From positions 1-64,000 of the forward strand of contig JAJDCX010000005.1 of assembly GCA_029260615.1 (NCBI GenBank): DNA of 64,000 bases, in the 5' to 3' direction. Within the stretch, counting starts at the first letter, position 1; each line of letters starts with the position of its first letter. The DNA comes from Phycisphaeraceae bacterium. Lineage in GTDB: Bacteria; Planctomycetota; Phycisphaerae; Phycisphaerales; Phycisphaeraceae. The notes under the pieces were generated by a model that was given only the letters and a program-made list of their open reading frames with translations, was not told the DNA's origin and did not search any database. The position numbers and the translations under genes were made by a program. Positions 42,906 to 51,445 of this stretch are shown here, one piece after another.

Positions 42906-43268
42906 ATGCCCGTCAGCGGACTTGTCGTCACCTTAGACCCGCCCCCCCCGAACACCCCGGATTCCCCGGACACCTCAGAAAAATTGCGCCACCACCACGC
43001 CCATGTGATCGCGCAGATCAACCAACACCCCAATCTCCAAGCCGGGCCACAGCAAGGCCAACGCCTGCCCGTGGTAGTGGACACCCCCGACCGGGGAGCA
43101 GACAAGCAGTGCTGGCAGTGGCTCAACGATCTACAGGGCGTCCACCACGTCGATGTCGCCTTCATTCATTTCGAGGATGAAGACGCGTTCGGTCACGCAC
43201 CGTGCCAAACCCACACCCGCAACCAAACCGATCAACTGATCCAAGCGCCGACCATCGGAGAGACCTGA
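42906..43268 (+). CDS. napD: NapD-like chaperone for nitrate reductase
   Basis: 120 aa. The N-terminus (MPVSGLVVTLDPPPPN) and central DLQGVHHVDVAFIHFED match NapD, which binds the Tat signal of NapA and aids cofactor loading. It is longer than typical NapD (about 85-90 aa) because of an extra segment around residues 15-60. It is followed two bases later by napA. Confidence 0.75.
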   Translation: MPVSGLVVTLDPPPPNTPDSPDTSEKLRHHHAHVIAQINQHPNLQAGPQQGQRLPVVVDTPDRGADKQCWQWLNDLQGVHHVDVAFIHFEDEDAFGHAPCQTHTRNQTDQLIQAPTIGET

Positions 43269-43270
43269 CC

Positions 43271-45784
43271 ATGGAACTGGAACGCCGAGACTTTATGAAA
43301 CTGGCCGCGATGACCGCCGCCACCGGCCTGGCCGGTTCGATGGCCAGCCGGGGCAGCACCGCTCTTGCCAGTAGCCAACCACCCCTACCCGATCGCCCGG
43401 ATATCCCCGGCGTGACGTGGGAAAAAGCACCCTGCCGATTCTGCGGCACCGGCTGCCACGTGCAGGTCGGTGTGCAGGACGACAAGGTCGTCGCGATCGC
43501 CGGCGACCGTCAGGCCGACGTGAACAAGGGCCTTCTGTGTGTCAAGGGCTACCACGTCGGGATGATCCTCTACGGCCAGGACCGACTCACCAAGCCGATG
43601 GCCCGACGCGACGGCGAGCTTGTCGAGATCGAATGGGACGAGGCAATCGATATCGCCGCCAAACGCATCATGGCGTCCGACAAAAAATTCGGCTTCTACA
43701 TCTCAGGGCAGTCCACCGTCCCCGAGGGATACGCAGCACAGAAACTTATGAAGGGCGGGCTCTCCAACAACCATATCGAAGCCAACGCCCGGTTGTGTAT
43801 GGCCTCGGCGGTCACCGGTTTCTTAAGCACCTACGGCGTCGATGAGCCGGCCAGTTGCTATGACGATCTGGACCACTGCGACACGTTAATACTCTGGGGT
43901 AACAACCCCGCCGAGATGCACCCGATCCTCTTTAGCCGGGTCATGGATCGGCAGGCTCGCGGTGAAAAAGTCACCGTGATTGATATCGGTTCACGGCACA
44001 CACGCACCACCGAACGGGCCGACCACTTCCTGCCGATGAAGGCGCACGGCGACCTGGCTATCGCCAACTGCATCGCCCAACAACTGATAGAGCAAGACGC
44101 TTACGACCACGACTTCGTCGAAAAACACTGCAACTTCCGCGCAGACCGCGACCCGTCAGCCAAGTTCGATTCCCTGATCGACCACGACACCTACGTCGCT
44201 TACGTTAAGGAAGAAGGCGCGACCGGCTTGTTTGGCCAGGCGATCAGTTTTGAGCAGTACAAAAAACTCGTCTCCTACTACACACCCGAGAAGACCCAAG
44301 AACTCTCCGGCGTGCCGGCGGAACAGCTACGGATGCTCGCGTCGGTCTTCGCGGACAAGTCACAGAAAATCGTGTCGTTGTGGTGCATGGGGATGAACCA
44401 GCACACCGCCGGGACCGCGGTGAATAACCTGGTCCACAACGTCCACCTGATGTCCGGGCACTGGGGCAAACCCGGGGACGGGCCCCAGTCACTGACCGGC
44501 CAACCCGCTGCGTGCGGGACCGTCCGCGAGGTTGGGACACTGGCACACGCGCTGCCGGGCGGACGGATCGTCGCCAAGGAAGCCCACCGCGAACAGGCCG
44601 AGGGTTTCTGGAACGTCCCCAAGGGCCGAGTCAATCCCAAGCCCGGCTACCACACCGTCAAGATGTTCGAGCAGTTATGCACCCCCACCGATCAGGGCGG
44701 GGACATCGACACCATCTGGGTACAGGTCACCAACCCCGGGCAGACGCTGCCGAACACCAAGAAACTTTTCAAAGCCAAGGCCGATCTCAAAGACAAGTTC
44801 CTGATCGTCTCTGAGGTCTACCCCACCGCGACGACCGAGTTGGCAGACCTGGTCCTGCCCGCCGCCATGTGGGTCGAGAAGAACGGGGTCTACGGCAACA
44901 GCGAACGAAGAACCCAGCAGTGGTTCAAGATGGTCACGCCCCCCGGGGAAGCCCGCGACGACTGCTGGCAGACCCTCGCGGTCGCAAGACGTCTTTATGA
45001 ATTGGGCCACCCCGGCCTGAAAGACAAGGACGGCGAGTACCTGTTCAGCATCAAAGATGACGACGGCAACGAAGTCCCCTACTGGGAATGGGAACACTAC
45101 TACGACATCAACGTCGATAAGGATCTGTTCGACGAGTACCGCCAGTTCACCTTCCTTAAGCACAAGAACGTCGCGCCGTATGACGAGCTGGTCAAACACA
45201 GGGGTATGCGTTGGCCCGTGATCGAAACCGAGCCCGGCACATTCAAGGAAACACGGTGGCGATTTGTGGAAGGGGCCGACGTCTACGTCGAAAAAGGCGC
45301 AGGTATTCAGTTCTACCACTCGGTCACCAAAGACAACAAAGCGCAGGTGTGGTTCCGCCCCCACCAGTGGCCGGCGGAAGTCCCCGATGACACACTGTCG
45401 TTGAACCTGGTAACCGGGCGCGTGATCGAGCACTGGCACTCCGGGACGATGACCATGCGTGTGCCGCAGTTGCGACGGGCCATGCCCAGTGCGTATGTCG
45501 AGATGAACCCCGACGACGCCCGGGACCGGGGGATCAGTAACGGCGACATCGTCCGTGTGACCACACGGCGTGGCGAACTGGAACTCCCCGCCTGGATCAA
45601 CGGCCGGGCGAAACCGTTGCGGGGCAATGTCTTCGTGCCTTTCTTCGATGAGGCCGCACCGATCAATGACCTGACCCTCGACGCGGTCGATCCGTTCTCC
45701 AAGCAGCCGGACTACAAGAAGTGCGCGGTGGAAGTCACCCGCCTGGATCAGCCAAGCCCCTACTCCCTGGAGGATGCTAATTGA
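43271..45784 (+). CDS. napA: Periplasmic nitrate reductase catalytic subunit
   Basis: 837 aa from ATG at 43271. Tat signal RRDFMK at residues 5-10. The [4Fe-4S] ligands C55, C58, C62 and C90 (CRFCGTGC...LLC) and the molybdenum-ligand Cys176 in NARLCMASA are present. Mo-bis-MGD domains follow with LWGNNPAEMHPI and MGMNQHTAGTAVNN, and the C-terminal HWHSGTMTMR segment. It reduces nitrate to nitrite in the periplasm. A catalytic GGAGG-type site before the next gene overlaps its end. Identification is secure as a NapA-type enzyme; substrate certainty is a little lower. Confidence 0.93.
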   Translation: MELERRDFMKLAAMTAATGLAGSMASRGSTALASSQPPLPDRPDIPGVTWEKAPCRFCGTGCHVQVGVQDDKVVAIAGDRQADVNKGLLCVKGYHVGMILYGQDRLTKPMARRDGELVEIEWDEAIDIAAKRIMASDKKFGFYISGQSTVPEGYAAQKLMKGGLSNNHIEANARLCMASAVTGFLSTYGVDEPASCYDDLDHCDTLILWGNNPAEMHPILFSRVMDRQARGEKVTVIDIGSRHTRTTERADHFLPMKAHGDLAIANCIAQQLIEQDAYDHDFVEKHCNFRADRDPSAKFDSLIDHDTYVAYVKEEGATGLFGQAISFEQYKKLVSYYTPEKTQELSGVPAEQLRMLASVFADKSQKIVSLWCMGMNQHTAGTAVNNLVHNVHLMSGHWGKPGDGPQSLTGQPAACGTVREVGTLAHALPGGRIVAKEAHREQAEGFWNVPKGRVNPKPGYHTVKMFEQLCTPTDQGGDIDTIWVQVTNPGQTLPNTKKLFKAKADLKDKFLIVSEVYPTATTELADLVLPAAMWVEKNGVYGNSERRTQQWFKMVTPPGEARDDCWQTLAVARRLYELGHPGLKDKDGEYLFSIKDDDGNEVPYWEWEHYYDINVDKDLFDEYRQFTFLKHKNVAPYDELVKHRGMRWPVIETEPGTFKETRWRFVEGADVYVEKGAGIQFYHSVTKDNKAQVWFRPHQWPAEVPDDTLSLNLVTGRVIEHWHSGTMTMRVPQLRRAMPSAYVEMNPDDARDRGISNGDIVRVTTRRGELELPAWINGRAKPLRGNVFVPFFDEAAPINDLTLDAVDPFSKQPDYKKCAVEVTRLDQPSPYSLEDAN

Positions 45785-46623
45785 CTCAATCCAGCGGACA
45801 GAATGCCGGTTCTGCCGAGCCACAGACCGCATCGCGTGGGTGGGTGACACACGCCGTCCTCGCCGGCGTCGGGGGGATCGCCTTGGCGGGGATGTTGCTT
45901 GGGTTCTACGACTCGGTAGCCCCTAGCGGTCAGCCCGACTACACCACCTATCAAAACGCCGGCCAAGCAGCCAACCAAACGGTGCCCCAGGCGGTGACGT
46001 ATTCCAACATGAAAGACGCCGGGTTCGGTGTTAACGCCTCGTGGGAAACCACTTGGCCCAGAACGCAGGACGACTCGACCAGTTTCTACGACGCCACCCC
46101 CGCCGACACTCTAAGCCGTGAAGCCGCCCTCGCCCAGCGTGCCCAACGCCGCGCGTTCAGCGGTGCCCCGCCGGTTGTCCCCCACGCCATCGATCAACAA
46201 AACGCCGCGTCCTGCCTGGTCTGCCACGGGGAAGGCTTGAGGGTCGGCCAAGTCGTCGCGCCAAAGATGAGCCACGAAACTTATGCCAACTGCACCCAAT
46301 GCCACGTCGAATCTATCAACCGGGCACTGCCGCCGACCACCGGCCCCCGCGCCGCGGCCACGCTTTTTCAAGGCTTAGCCAATCCCGGCCCGGGTGAACG
46401 TGCCTGGCCCGGCGCGCCGCCGACCATTCCTCATACCACCTGGATGCGCGAGAGCTGCACCAGTTGCCACGGAACACTCGCCGACAAAGGGCTGATGACT
46501 AGCCACCCCTGGCGCGGCAACTGCGTGCAATGCCACGGCCTCTCGGCCGGCCTGGACCAGCGGCAACCCTTTAATAACGCCAACCGTCCGCCGGTGATGA
46601 TCCCCCAGGAAGCCACGGAGTAA
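45781..46623 (+). CDS. napB: Tandem-duplicated tetraheme NapB-like cytochrome
   Basis: 280 aa from TTG at 45781, overlapping the napA stop by 4 nt with GGAGG at 45769-45773 upstream. An N-terminal TM anchor spans 24-42. Two NapB-like modules follow: SGAPPVVPH...CLVCH...SHETYANCTQCH (residues about 127-175) and PGAPPTIPH...CTSCH...SHPWRGNCVQCH (about 210-252). Canonical NapB has one module with two hemes; here there are four. It should accept electrons for NapA. Confidence 0.85.
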   Translation: MTQSSGQNAGSAEPQTASRGWVTHAVLAGVGGIALAGMLLGFYDSVAPSGQPDYTTYQNAGQAANQTVPQAVTYSNMKDAGFGVNASWETTWPRTQDDSTSFYDATPADTLSREAALAQRAQRRAFSGAPPVVPHAIDQQNAASCLVCHGEGLRVGQVVAPKMSHETYANCTQCHVESINRALPPTTGPRAAATLFQGLANPGPGERAWPGAPPTIPHTTWMRESCTSCHGTLADKGLMTSHPWRGNCVQCHGLSAGLDQRQPFNNANRPPVMIPQEATE

Positions 46624-46628
46624 ACCGC

Positions 46629-46964
46629 GTGGGCAAGCTATCTCGACGAGAGCTGCTGTTCGGCCGACTCCGCGCCGGCGTCTCACGCGCTGTCCCCTCG
46701 GCATCCACACCCCCACCACCGGACGACGGGCCGAAGGTCGCTGTCATACAGGGCCGACACTGCCTGACGTACCGCGAATTGATGTGTTCGACCTGTTACG
46801 AACGATGCCCGGAAAAAGGCGCCATCGTGATTGAACAGGGTATCCCCCAGGTCGTAAGTGATCTCTGCACCGGCTGCGGGGACTGCCACGACGTCTGCCC
46901 CGCGCCGACCAACGCCATACTCATGCTTGCCCCACGCCCCACAATCAACGAGGGCAAACCATGA
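46629..46964 (+). CDS. napF: NapF-like ferredoxin
   Basis: 111 aa from GTG at 46629. N-terminus SRRELLFGRLR is the NapF twin-arginine-like motif, though it is usually cytoplasmic. Two ferredoxin cysteine sets: CSTCYERCPEKG and CTGCGDCHDVCP. NapF helps insert Fe-S clusters into NapA or mature it. It is shorter than NapF of Proteobacteria, which has four sites. The stop overlaps the next gene start by 4 nt. Confidence 0.72.
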   Translation: MGKLSRRELLFGRLRAGVSRAVPSASTPPPPDDGPKVAVIQGRHCLTYRELMCSTCYERCPEKGAIVIEQGIPQVVSDLCTGCGDCHDVCPAPTNAILMLAPRPTINEGKP

Positions 46965-47263
46965 AAGAACTTCCCGAACTCCACGAGACTATCCTGGACG
47001 ACGCGACCATCGATCAGCTATTCGTCGATATCGCGGAACTGACCCAGGTCATCGAAGTCATCCCCAAGACCACCGGCCGGGGCTATGTCGGCGAACAATC
47101 GATCCCACTGGATCAGGCCCGAGAGATGCTCCGCAACCGGGACTGCCGGGCAATACAACTGCGGTACGTCCACGAAGGTGCCCAGTGGTGGGACACCCTG
47201 ATGCCCAAGCCGCAAGGCACACGTATCGTACGGATAAGACACACCCCAAACGACCATGCGTGA
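46961..47263 (+). CDS. Small nap-operon protein of unknown function
   Basis: 100 aa, overlapping the preceding ferredoxin gene (4 nt) and the following moaA gene (8 nt), so it is firmly within the operon. The sequence is soluble and mixed alpha/beta, with GRGYVGEQSIPLDQAREMLRNRD and AIQLRYVHEGAQWWDTL. It has no cysteine cluster beyond one Cys and no signal peptide. Not recognised. A maturation or regulatory role alongside NapA and MoaA is only suggested by position. Confidence 0.65.
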   Translation: MKELPELHETILDDATIDQLFVDIAELTQVIEVIPKTTGRGYVGEQSIPLDQAREMLRNRDCRAIQLRYVHEGAQWWDTLMPKPQGTRIVRIRHTPNDHA

Positions 47264-48224
47264 CGCACAAGATAGACCGATCCGATACCTGCGGCTCTCG
47301 CTGACCGAAGCCTGTCAGATGCGCTGCGTGTATTGCAGGCCAGCAGTATTAGGCCAATCAACACCGCCAGGACGAATCACCCCAAGCGAGATCGAATCCC
47401 TGGTCCGCCACCTTGTCTCCAACCACGGCCTGACCAAAGTCCGCCTGACCGGCGGCGACCCAACAGCCCGGCCTGACCTCATTAACATCATCGAACGGAT
47501 CGCACGCATCCCGGGCATAAACGACCTAGCGATGACCACCAACGGCCTGTCGCTGGCTTCACACGCCAAAGACTACGCCAACGCGGGCCTTGGACGCGTC
47601 AATGTCAGCCTCGATTCACTTGACCCCAAACGATTCGCGAGCATGACCGGGGTCGATGCGCTTCAACGTGTACTCGCCGGGATCGACGCCGCGATAGACG
47701 CCGGGCTGACCCCGTTGAAACTCAATACCGTCGTCCTGAATAGTGAAAACCTCGCGGACCTCCCGGCACTTGTGGAATACGCCGCGATGCGCGGTGTCGA
47801 AATACGTTTCATCGAGTTGATGCCGATGGGCCCCTTGGCGGAACATTGGGCCGAGCGCTACGTCCCCGCGTCACGGATGCGCAACACCCTGGCCCAAATC
47901 ATCACCGGCTGGCAGACCGCAACCCAGGGCTCGGATTCGGCGCAGACTTACGACGTCACACTCCGCGACGGTCGGCACGCACGCATCGGCTTCATCACCC
48001 CCATGAGTTGCAACTTCTGCTCCGCATGCAACCGCCTACGAATCACCTCCGACGGATCGCTGTACCCCTGCCTGATGGACCAGCCACGCGGCAACCTCAC
48101 CGAAGCGATCCGACCAAAGTTCGACACCCCTCTATTGGACCGGTTACTCTCTGAGGCCATACAGGCCAAGGCCCCGGAACATCCCGTCACCGGCGTCGCG
48201 GTCATGACACAGATCGGAGGCTGA
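47256..48224 (+). CDS. moaA: GTP 3',8-cyclase, molybdenum cofactor biosynthesis
   Basis: 322 aa. Radical SAM motif CQMRCVYC (Cys-x3-Cys-x2-Cys) at residues 23-30 in the N-terminal barrel, KVRLTGGDPTARPDL and the C-terminal cluster MSCNFCSACNRLRITSDGSLYPCL. The protein ends in GG, as required for MoaA function. It converts GTP to cyclic pyranopterin precursor with MoaC. Its presence in the nap operon links cofactor supply with NapA production. Confidence 0.93.
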   Translation: MRDAQDRPIRYLRLSLTEACQMRCVYCRPAVLGQSTPPGRITPSEIESLVRHLVSNHGLTKVRLTGGDPTARPDLINIIERIARIPGINDLAMTTNGLSLASHAKDYANAGLGRVNVSLDSLDPKRFASMTGVDALQRVLAGIDAAIDAGLTPLKLNTVVLNSENLADLPALVEYAAMRGVEIRFIELMPMGPLAEHWAERYVPASRMRNTLAQIITGWQTATQGSDSAQTYDVTLRDGRHARIGFITPMSCNFCSACNRLRITSDGSLYPCLMDQPRGNLTEAIRPKFDTPLLDRLLSEAIQAKAPEHPVTGVAVMTQIGG

Positions 48225-48228
48225 CACC

Positions 48229-48570
48229 ATGAGCCAAAGCGACGCCCCCCTACCCAAGACCTACAAAAACTTCATCACCAGGTTCCCCGCACTGGGCGCG
48301 GCACATGAATCGGTTGCTAAAACAATCGATGATCTGGGCCCGCTGGACGCCAAACAGTGCGCCCTGATTAAAATGGGCATCTGTGTCGGCGCGAACCTGG
48401 AATCCGCCTTCCGCAGCCACGTCCGCAGGGCGATCCAGCACGGGGCCACTACCCAAGAAATCGAACAAGCCATCCTGCTGGGCATGAACACCGTCGGCTT
48501 CCCCCGCACCGTCGCCGCCTGGCAGTGGGCCTGGAAACAGATCGAACGCGACCTCGGTGAGAGTGAATAA
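48229..48570 (+). CDS. AhpD/carboxymuconolactone decarboxylase-family protein
   Basis: 113 aa. CMD-type helical core: CALIKMGICVGANLESAFRSHVRRAIQHGATTQEIEQAILLGMNTVGFP. The CxxC pair of AhpD peroxidase members is missing; only one Cys remains in the conserved region (ICVGANL), with a downstream His. It begins 4 nt after the moaA stop and probably belongs to the nap operon. Function unassigned. Confidence 0.72.
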   Translation: MSQSDAPLPKTYKNFITRFPALGAAHESVAKTIDDLGPLDAKQCALIKMGICVGANLESAFRSHVRRAIQHGATTQEIEQAILLGMNTVGFPRTVAAWQWAWKQIERDLGESE

Positions 48571-48780
48571 GCGGGAAACACGATCCCCTATCTTCTAAGT
48601 AATCACTGAATCGGGGGCCAAAACCACCCGCAGCCAGCCTTGTTTGGGAAGAACTAAAATCGTTTTTAGAGCGAATCTAAGTTAGATTAAGTGTTGTGAA
48701 TACAGATTTTAGCACCTGCCTCCCAAATTATCGGTTGGTTTTTGTTAGTGTGCCTCATTAGGGATAGTCGGATATAGTAC

Positions 48781-48808
48781 TTGACCTCCTGTAATCCGGT
48801 GTTATTAT
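48781..48808 (+). promoter_or_regulatory. Sigma-70-type promoter of an intergenic transcript
   Basis: TTGACC, 16 nt, TATTAT in the 409-bp gap 48571-48979. No ORF of note follows on this strand, but an intrinsic terminator does about 110 nt later. Confidence 0.55.
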
Positions 48809-48814
48809 GTGACT

Positions 48815-48929
48815 GTTGAAACGGTTGACGAGAGGCCGTTACCAACCGATCCGCGTGATGTGGGTTGATAAAATTTGCCCCCGGAAAGGCTCGGCTTGGA
48901 CTTCGGTTCTTGCCGGGCCTTATTTTTTT
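48815..48929 (+). ncRNA. Candidate small non-coding RNA
   Basis: Predicted transcript of about 115 nt between the promoter at 48781 and the terminator ending at 48929. It contains AACGG pairing with CCGTT (loop of 11), a CCAACC...GGGTTG arm pair and the terminal hairpin. It matches none of the RNA families I can recognise from sequence (not tmRNA, SRP RNA, 6S or RNase P as far as I can tell). It points toward the 3' end of queD on the opposite strand. Confidence 0.45.
48886..48929 (+). terminator. Intrinsic terminator of the candidate small RNA
   Basis: AAGGCTCGGC (48886-48895) pairs with GCCGGGCCTT (48912-48921) with one G-U wobble, followed by ATTTTTTT. Confidence 0.8.
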
Positions 48930-48979
48930 GCTTGGGTCCGTCTGCCCTTACTGAGCTCTGCTTCGTGAAGGGTTTCACC

Positions 48980-49357
48980 TCATGGTCGAAACACAGCCGT
49001 ACACCCCTCGGCTTCGCCGACGCAGGTTTCGATGAGGGTGACACCATCAGGTAACTGCCCGGCGACCGCTAACGCGATCTGCTCGGCAACACGTTCGGCA
49101 CTGGGATTGATTGCTTCGTTGGCAAACGGGACCACATCATTGAGATGCTGCTCGTGCCAGGGATCGAGCACGCCATCAACGATTTTTTCTAACACATGAA
49201 AATCCATAACGCAGGCCATCTCGTCGAGTTGGCTACTCTGCACGGTCACCGCGACCGGCCAGTCGTGGCTGTGGGTCGGCTCGTAGCTGCCGTCCGGCAG
49301 GCGTAGGGCGTGGGACCCGGTGAACGAGGTCTCGGTGATGATCTGGTAGGTCGGCAT
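48980..49357 (-). CDS. queD: 6-pyruvoyl-tetrahydropterin/6-carboxytetrahydropterin synthase homologue
   Basis: 125 aa. Zinc-binding His residues are in FTGSHALRL and THSHDW, and a later E-E-like WHEQHLND site provides the catalytic triad region. In QueD the Cys-x3-His-Gly-His motif carries a catalytic Cys; here it reads YEPTHSH, with no Cys and a Glu nearby. That makes a PTPS-III-like (folate-related) or altered activity possible. The context with queC on the far side of the window still favours queuosine, but the chemistry is uncertain. Confidence 0.75.
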   Translation of the reverse strand: MPTYQIITETSFTGSHALRLPDGSYEPTHSHDWPVAVTVQSSQLDEMACVMDFHVLEKIVDGVLDPWHEQHLNDVVPFANEAINPSAERVAEQIALAVAGQLPDGVTLIETCVGEAEGCTAVFRP

Positions 49358-49422
49358 CGGGGGTCTCTGTTTAGGGCGGCTGGGCTGGTCCGGGCAGGAT
49401 GGGTGGCCTACACTTTCGCCCT

Positions 49423-51426
49423 ATGACGGGAATGAAGCAAACTGGACAGCCGGGGCCACCCACAGATCCGATCATCGGGATCGATCTAGGGACGACTAAC
49501 TCGTTGGTGGCGTACTGCGATGAGCGAGGCCCAAGAATACTGGAGGGGCCCGACGGCCAACGGCTGCTGCCCAGCGTGGTGCGATACAACGAAGCGATCG
49601 CCAGCGTCGAAGCAGTCGGGCAGGAAGCAAGCACCCACGCGGTGGAACACCCGCAGAACACCGTATCCAGTTCCAAAAGATTGATGGGCCGATCAATCGG
49701 GGATCTAAAAGATGATCTTGACTATCTACCCTTCGCAGTCGTCGAGGGCGACCACAACACGGCACGAATAAAGATCGGTAAGCACCTGCTGAGCCCGCAA
49801 GAAGTGGCCGCGGTGATCCTCAGTGAACTGCGTGGTTGGGCAGAGGCCACGCTGGGGACCAAAGTACGCAAAGCAGTGGTGACGGTGCCCGCCTACTTCG
49901 ATGATGCCCAGCGCCAGGCAACACGAGATGCCGGGCGAATCGCGGGCCTGCAGGTGGTACGGATCGTTAATGAGCCCACAGCCGCAGCGCTGGCGTATGG
50001 ATTGGATTCGGGTACCGCGAATCGGGTGTCCGGGGTCGGGAAGAAAGAGGATGGAAGTCTTTCACTTAGTACAAAACTCAACCCCCAAGCGTGCGCATCG
50101 GAATCCCAATCACAAGCCACCAACCACCAACCACCATCTCAAACCCTCGCCGTCTTCGACTTAGGCGGTGGGACATTCGACGTCTCCGTGCTTCGGATGA
50201 TGCAGACAGAACAGGGGCGGATCGACCAGGTGCTTTCCACCGCGGGCGACACGCACTTAGGTGGGGATGATGCCGACCGGATGATCGTCGAGCTGATCCA
50301 GAAAGAAGTGCGTGCGCAGTTCGGCGAACAGATCGAGTTCCCCGCATCGACACGCCAGGCCTTCCGCAACCTAGCAGAGGCCACAAAAATCCGGCTATCA
50401 AACGAAACATCAGCCCAGATTGAGGTCGATCTGGGGACGGACGGCGATGGCAACGCACGCGTGTATCAGCGCACGCTTACGCGTGATGAGTTTGAGGAGA
50501 TGATCGGGCTCCTGGTCGATAAGACGATCCGCTGCTGTGAGGATGCCCTGCGTAATGCGAAGTGCAAGACAGAAGACATCGGGCGGGTAGTTATGGTCGG
50601 GGGCTCGACGCGGATCCCGCTGGTGTGTCGTCGTGTGGGAGAGTTATTTTATACCGAGCCGTACACCGCACTGAACCCCGACGAGGTGGTGGCGTTGGGC
50701 GCAGCGGTGCAGGGGTCAATCCTCGCGGGGATCAACCGTGACATGCTGCTGCTGGATGTGACCCCTCTGAGCCTGGGGATCGAGACGATGGGGGGCGCGG
50801 TATCCAAGCTCATCATGGCCAACTCGACGATTCCCGCACAAGCGACCGAGATGTTCTCGACCTATGTTGATGGGCAAACGAACATCAAGGTCCATGTCCT
50901 GCAGGGCGAGCGTGAACTGGTCGGCGACTGCCGATCACTGGGTGAGTTTGAACTCAAAGGCATCCCCCCGATGCCGGCAGGCCTGCCCAAGGTCGAGGTG
51001 ACTTTCCTGGTCGATGCCAATGGCGTGCTCAGCGTGCAGGCGGTGGAAAAACGAAGCGAGAAACGCGCATCAATCCAGATCGTCCCAAACCACGGCCTGA
51101 CCCGCGAGGAGGTCGATCGGATGGAGGCCGAGTCTTACGAGCATGCCGCCCAGGACATGACCGCCCACCGGCTGATCGACCTGCGCAACCAGGCACGTCT
51201 GGACATCCGGGCGATAGAGAAACAATTAGCCAAGGTCGGCGATGAAATGGATGCGGACTACCGGGCCCAGGTCGAAAATAATGTCGCACAGGTCAAGATC
51301 ATGGCGGACGACCCGGGCGCAGACCCCGATCGGTTCCACGAAGCACTCGACAAGATGGACCAATCGACCGTCCGACTCGCGGAGCTAGCTATCACGATAA
51401 CCCTGCGTGAAGAGCAAGGCGCATAA
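49423..51426 (+). CDS. DnaK/Hsp70 paralogue with inserted loop in the nucleotide-binding domain
   Basis: 667 aa from ATG at 49423 (ATG at 49432 also possible). Hsp70 signatures: [30 protein letters not shown] and [14 protein letters not shown]. Between the [14 protein letters not shown] segment and [11 protein letters not shown] there is an extra Ser/Gln/Asn-rich stretch of about 40 residues absent from standard DnaK. The substrate-binding domain and a helical lid follow, without the acidic EEVD-like tail. No grpE or dnaJ is adjacent. It may be a specialised Hsp70 or an HscA-like protein. Confidence 0.85.
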   Translation: MTGMKQTGQPGPPTDPIIGIDLGTTNSLVAYCDERGPRILEGPDGQRLLPSVVRYNEAIASVEAVGQEASTHAVEHPQNTVSSSKRLMGRSIGDLKDDLDYLPFAVVEGDHNTARIKIGKHLLSPQEVAAVILSELRGWAEATLGTKVRKAVVTVPAYFDDAQRQATRDAGRIAGLQVVRIVNEPTAAALAYGLDSGTANRVSGVGKKEDGSLSLSTKLNPQACASESQSQATNHQPPSQTLAVFDLGGGTFDVSVLRMMQTEQGRIDQVLSTAGDTHLGGDDADRMIVELIQKEVRAQFGEQIEFPASTRQAFRNLAEATKIRLSNETSAQIEVDLGTDGDGNARVYQRTLTRDEFEEMIGLLVDKTIRCCEDALRNAKCKTEDIGRVVMVGGSTRIPLVCRRVGELFYTEPYTALNPDEVVALGAAVQGSILAGINRDMLLLDVTPLSLGIETMGGAVSKLIMANSTIPAQATEMFSTYVDGQTNIKVHVLQGERELVGDCRSLGEFELKGIPPMPAGLPKVEVTFLVDANGVLSVQAVEKRSEKRASIQIVPNHGLTREEVDRMEAESYEHAAQDMTAHRLIDLRNQARLDIRAIEKQLAKVGDEMDADYRAQVENNVAQVKIMADDPGADPDRFHEALDKMDQSTVRLAELAITITLREEQGA

Positions 51427-51445
51427 TCCGACCGGCCCAACGACC

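Noticed and set aside
44675-45850. 391-aa minus-strand ORF opposite napA
   Set aside because: Antisense to conserved NapA sequence; only GC-skew openness.
48805-49047. 80-aa minus-strand ORF in the small-RNA region
   Set aside because: Lys/Ser-rich short frame overlapping the queD end; no start signal or conserved feature.
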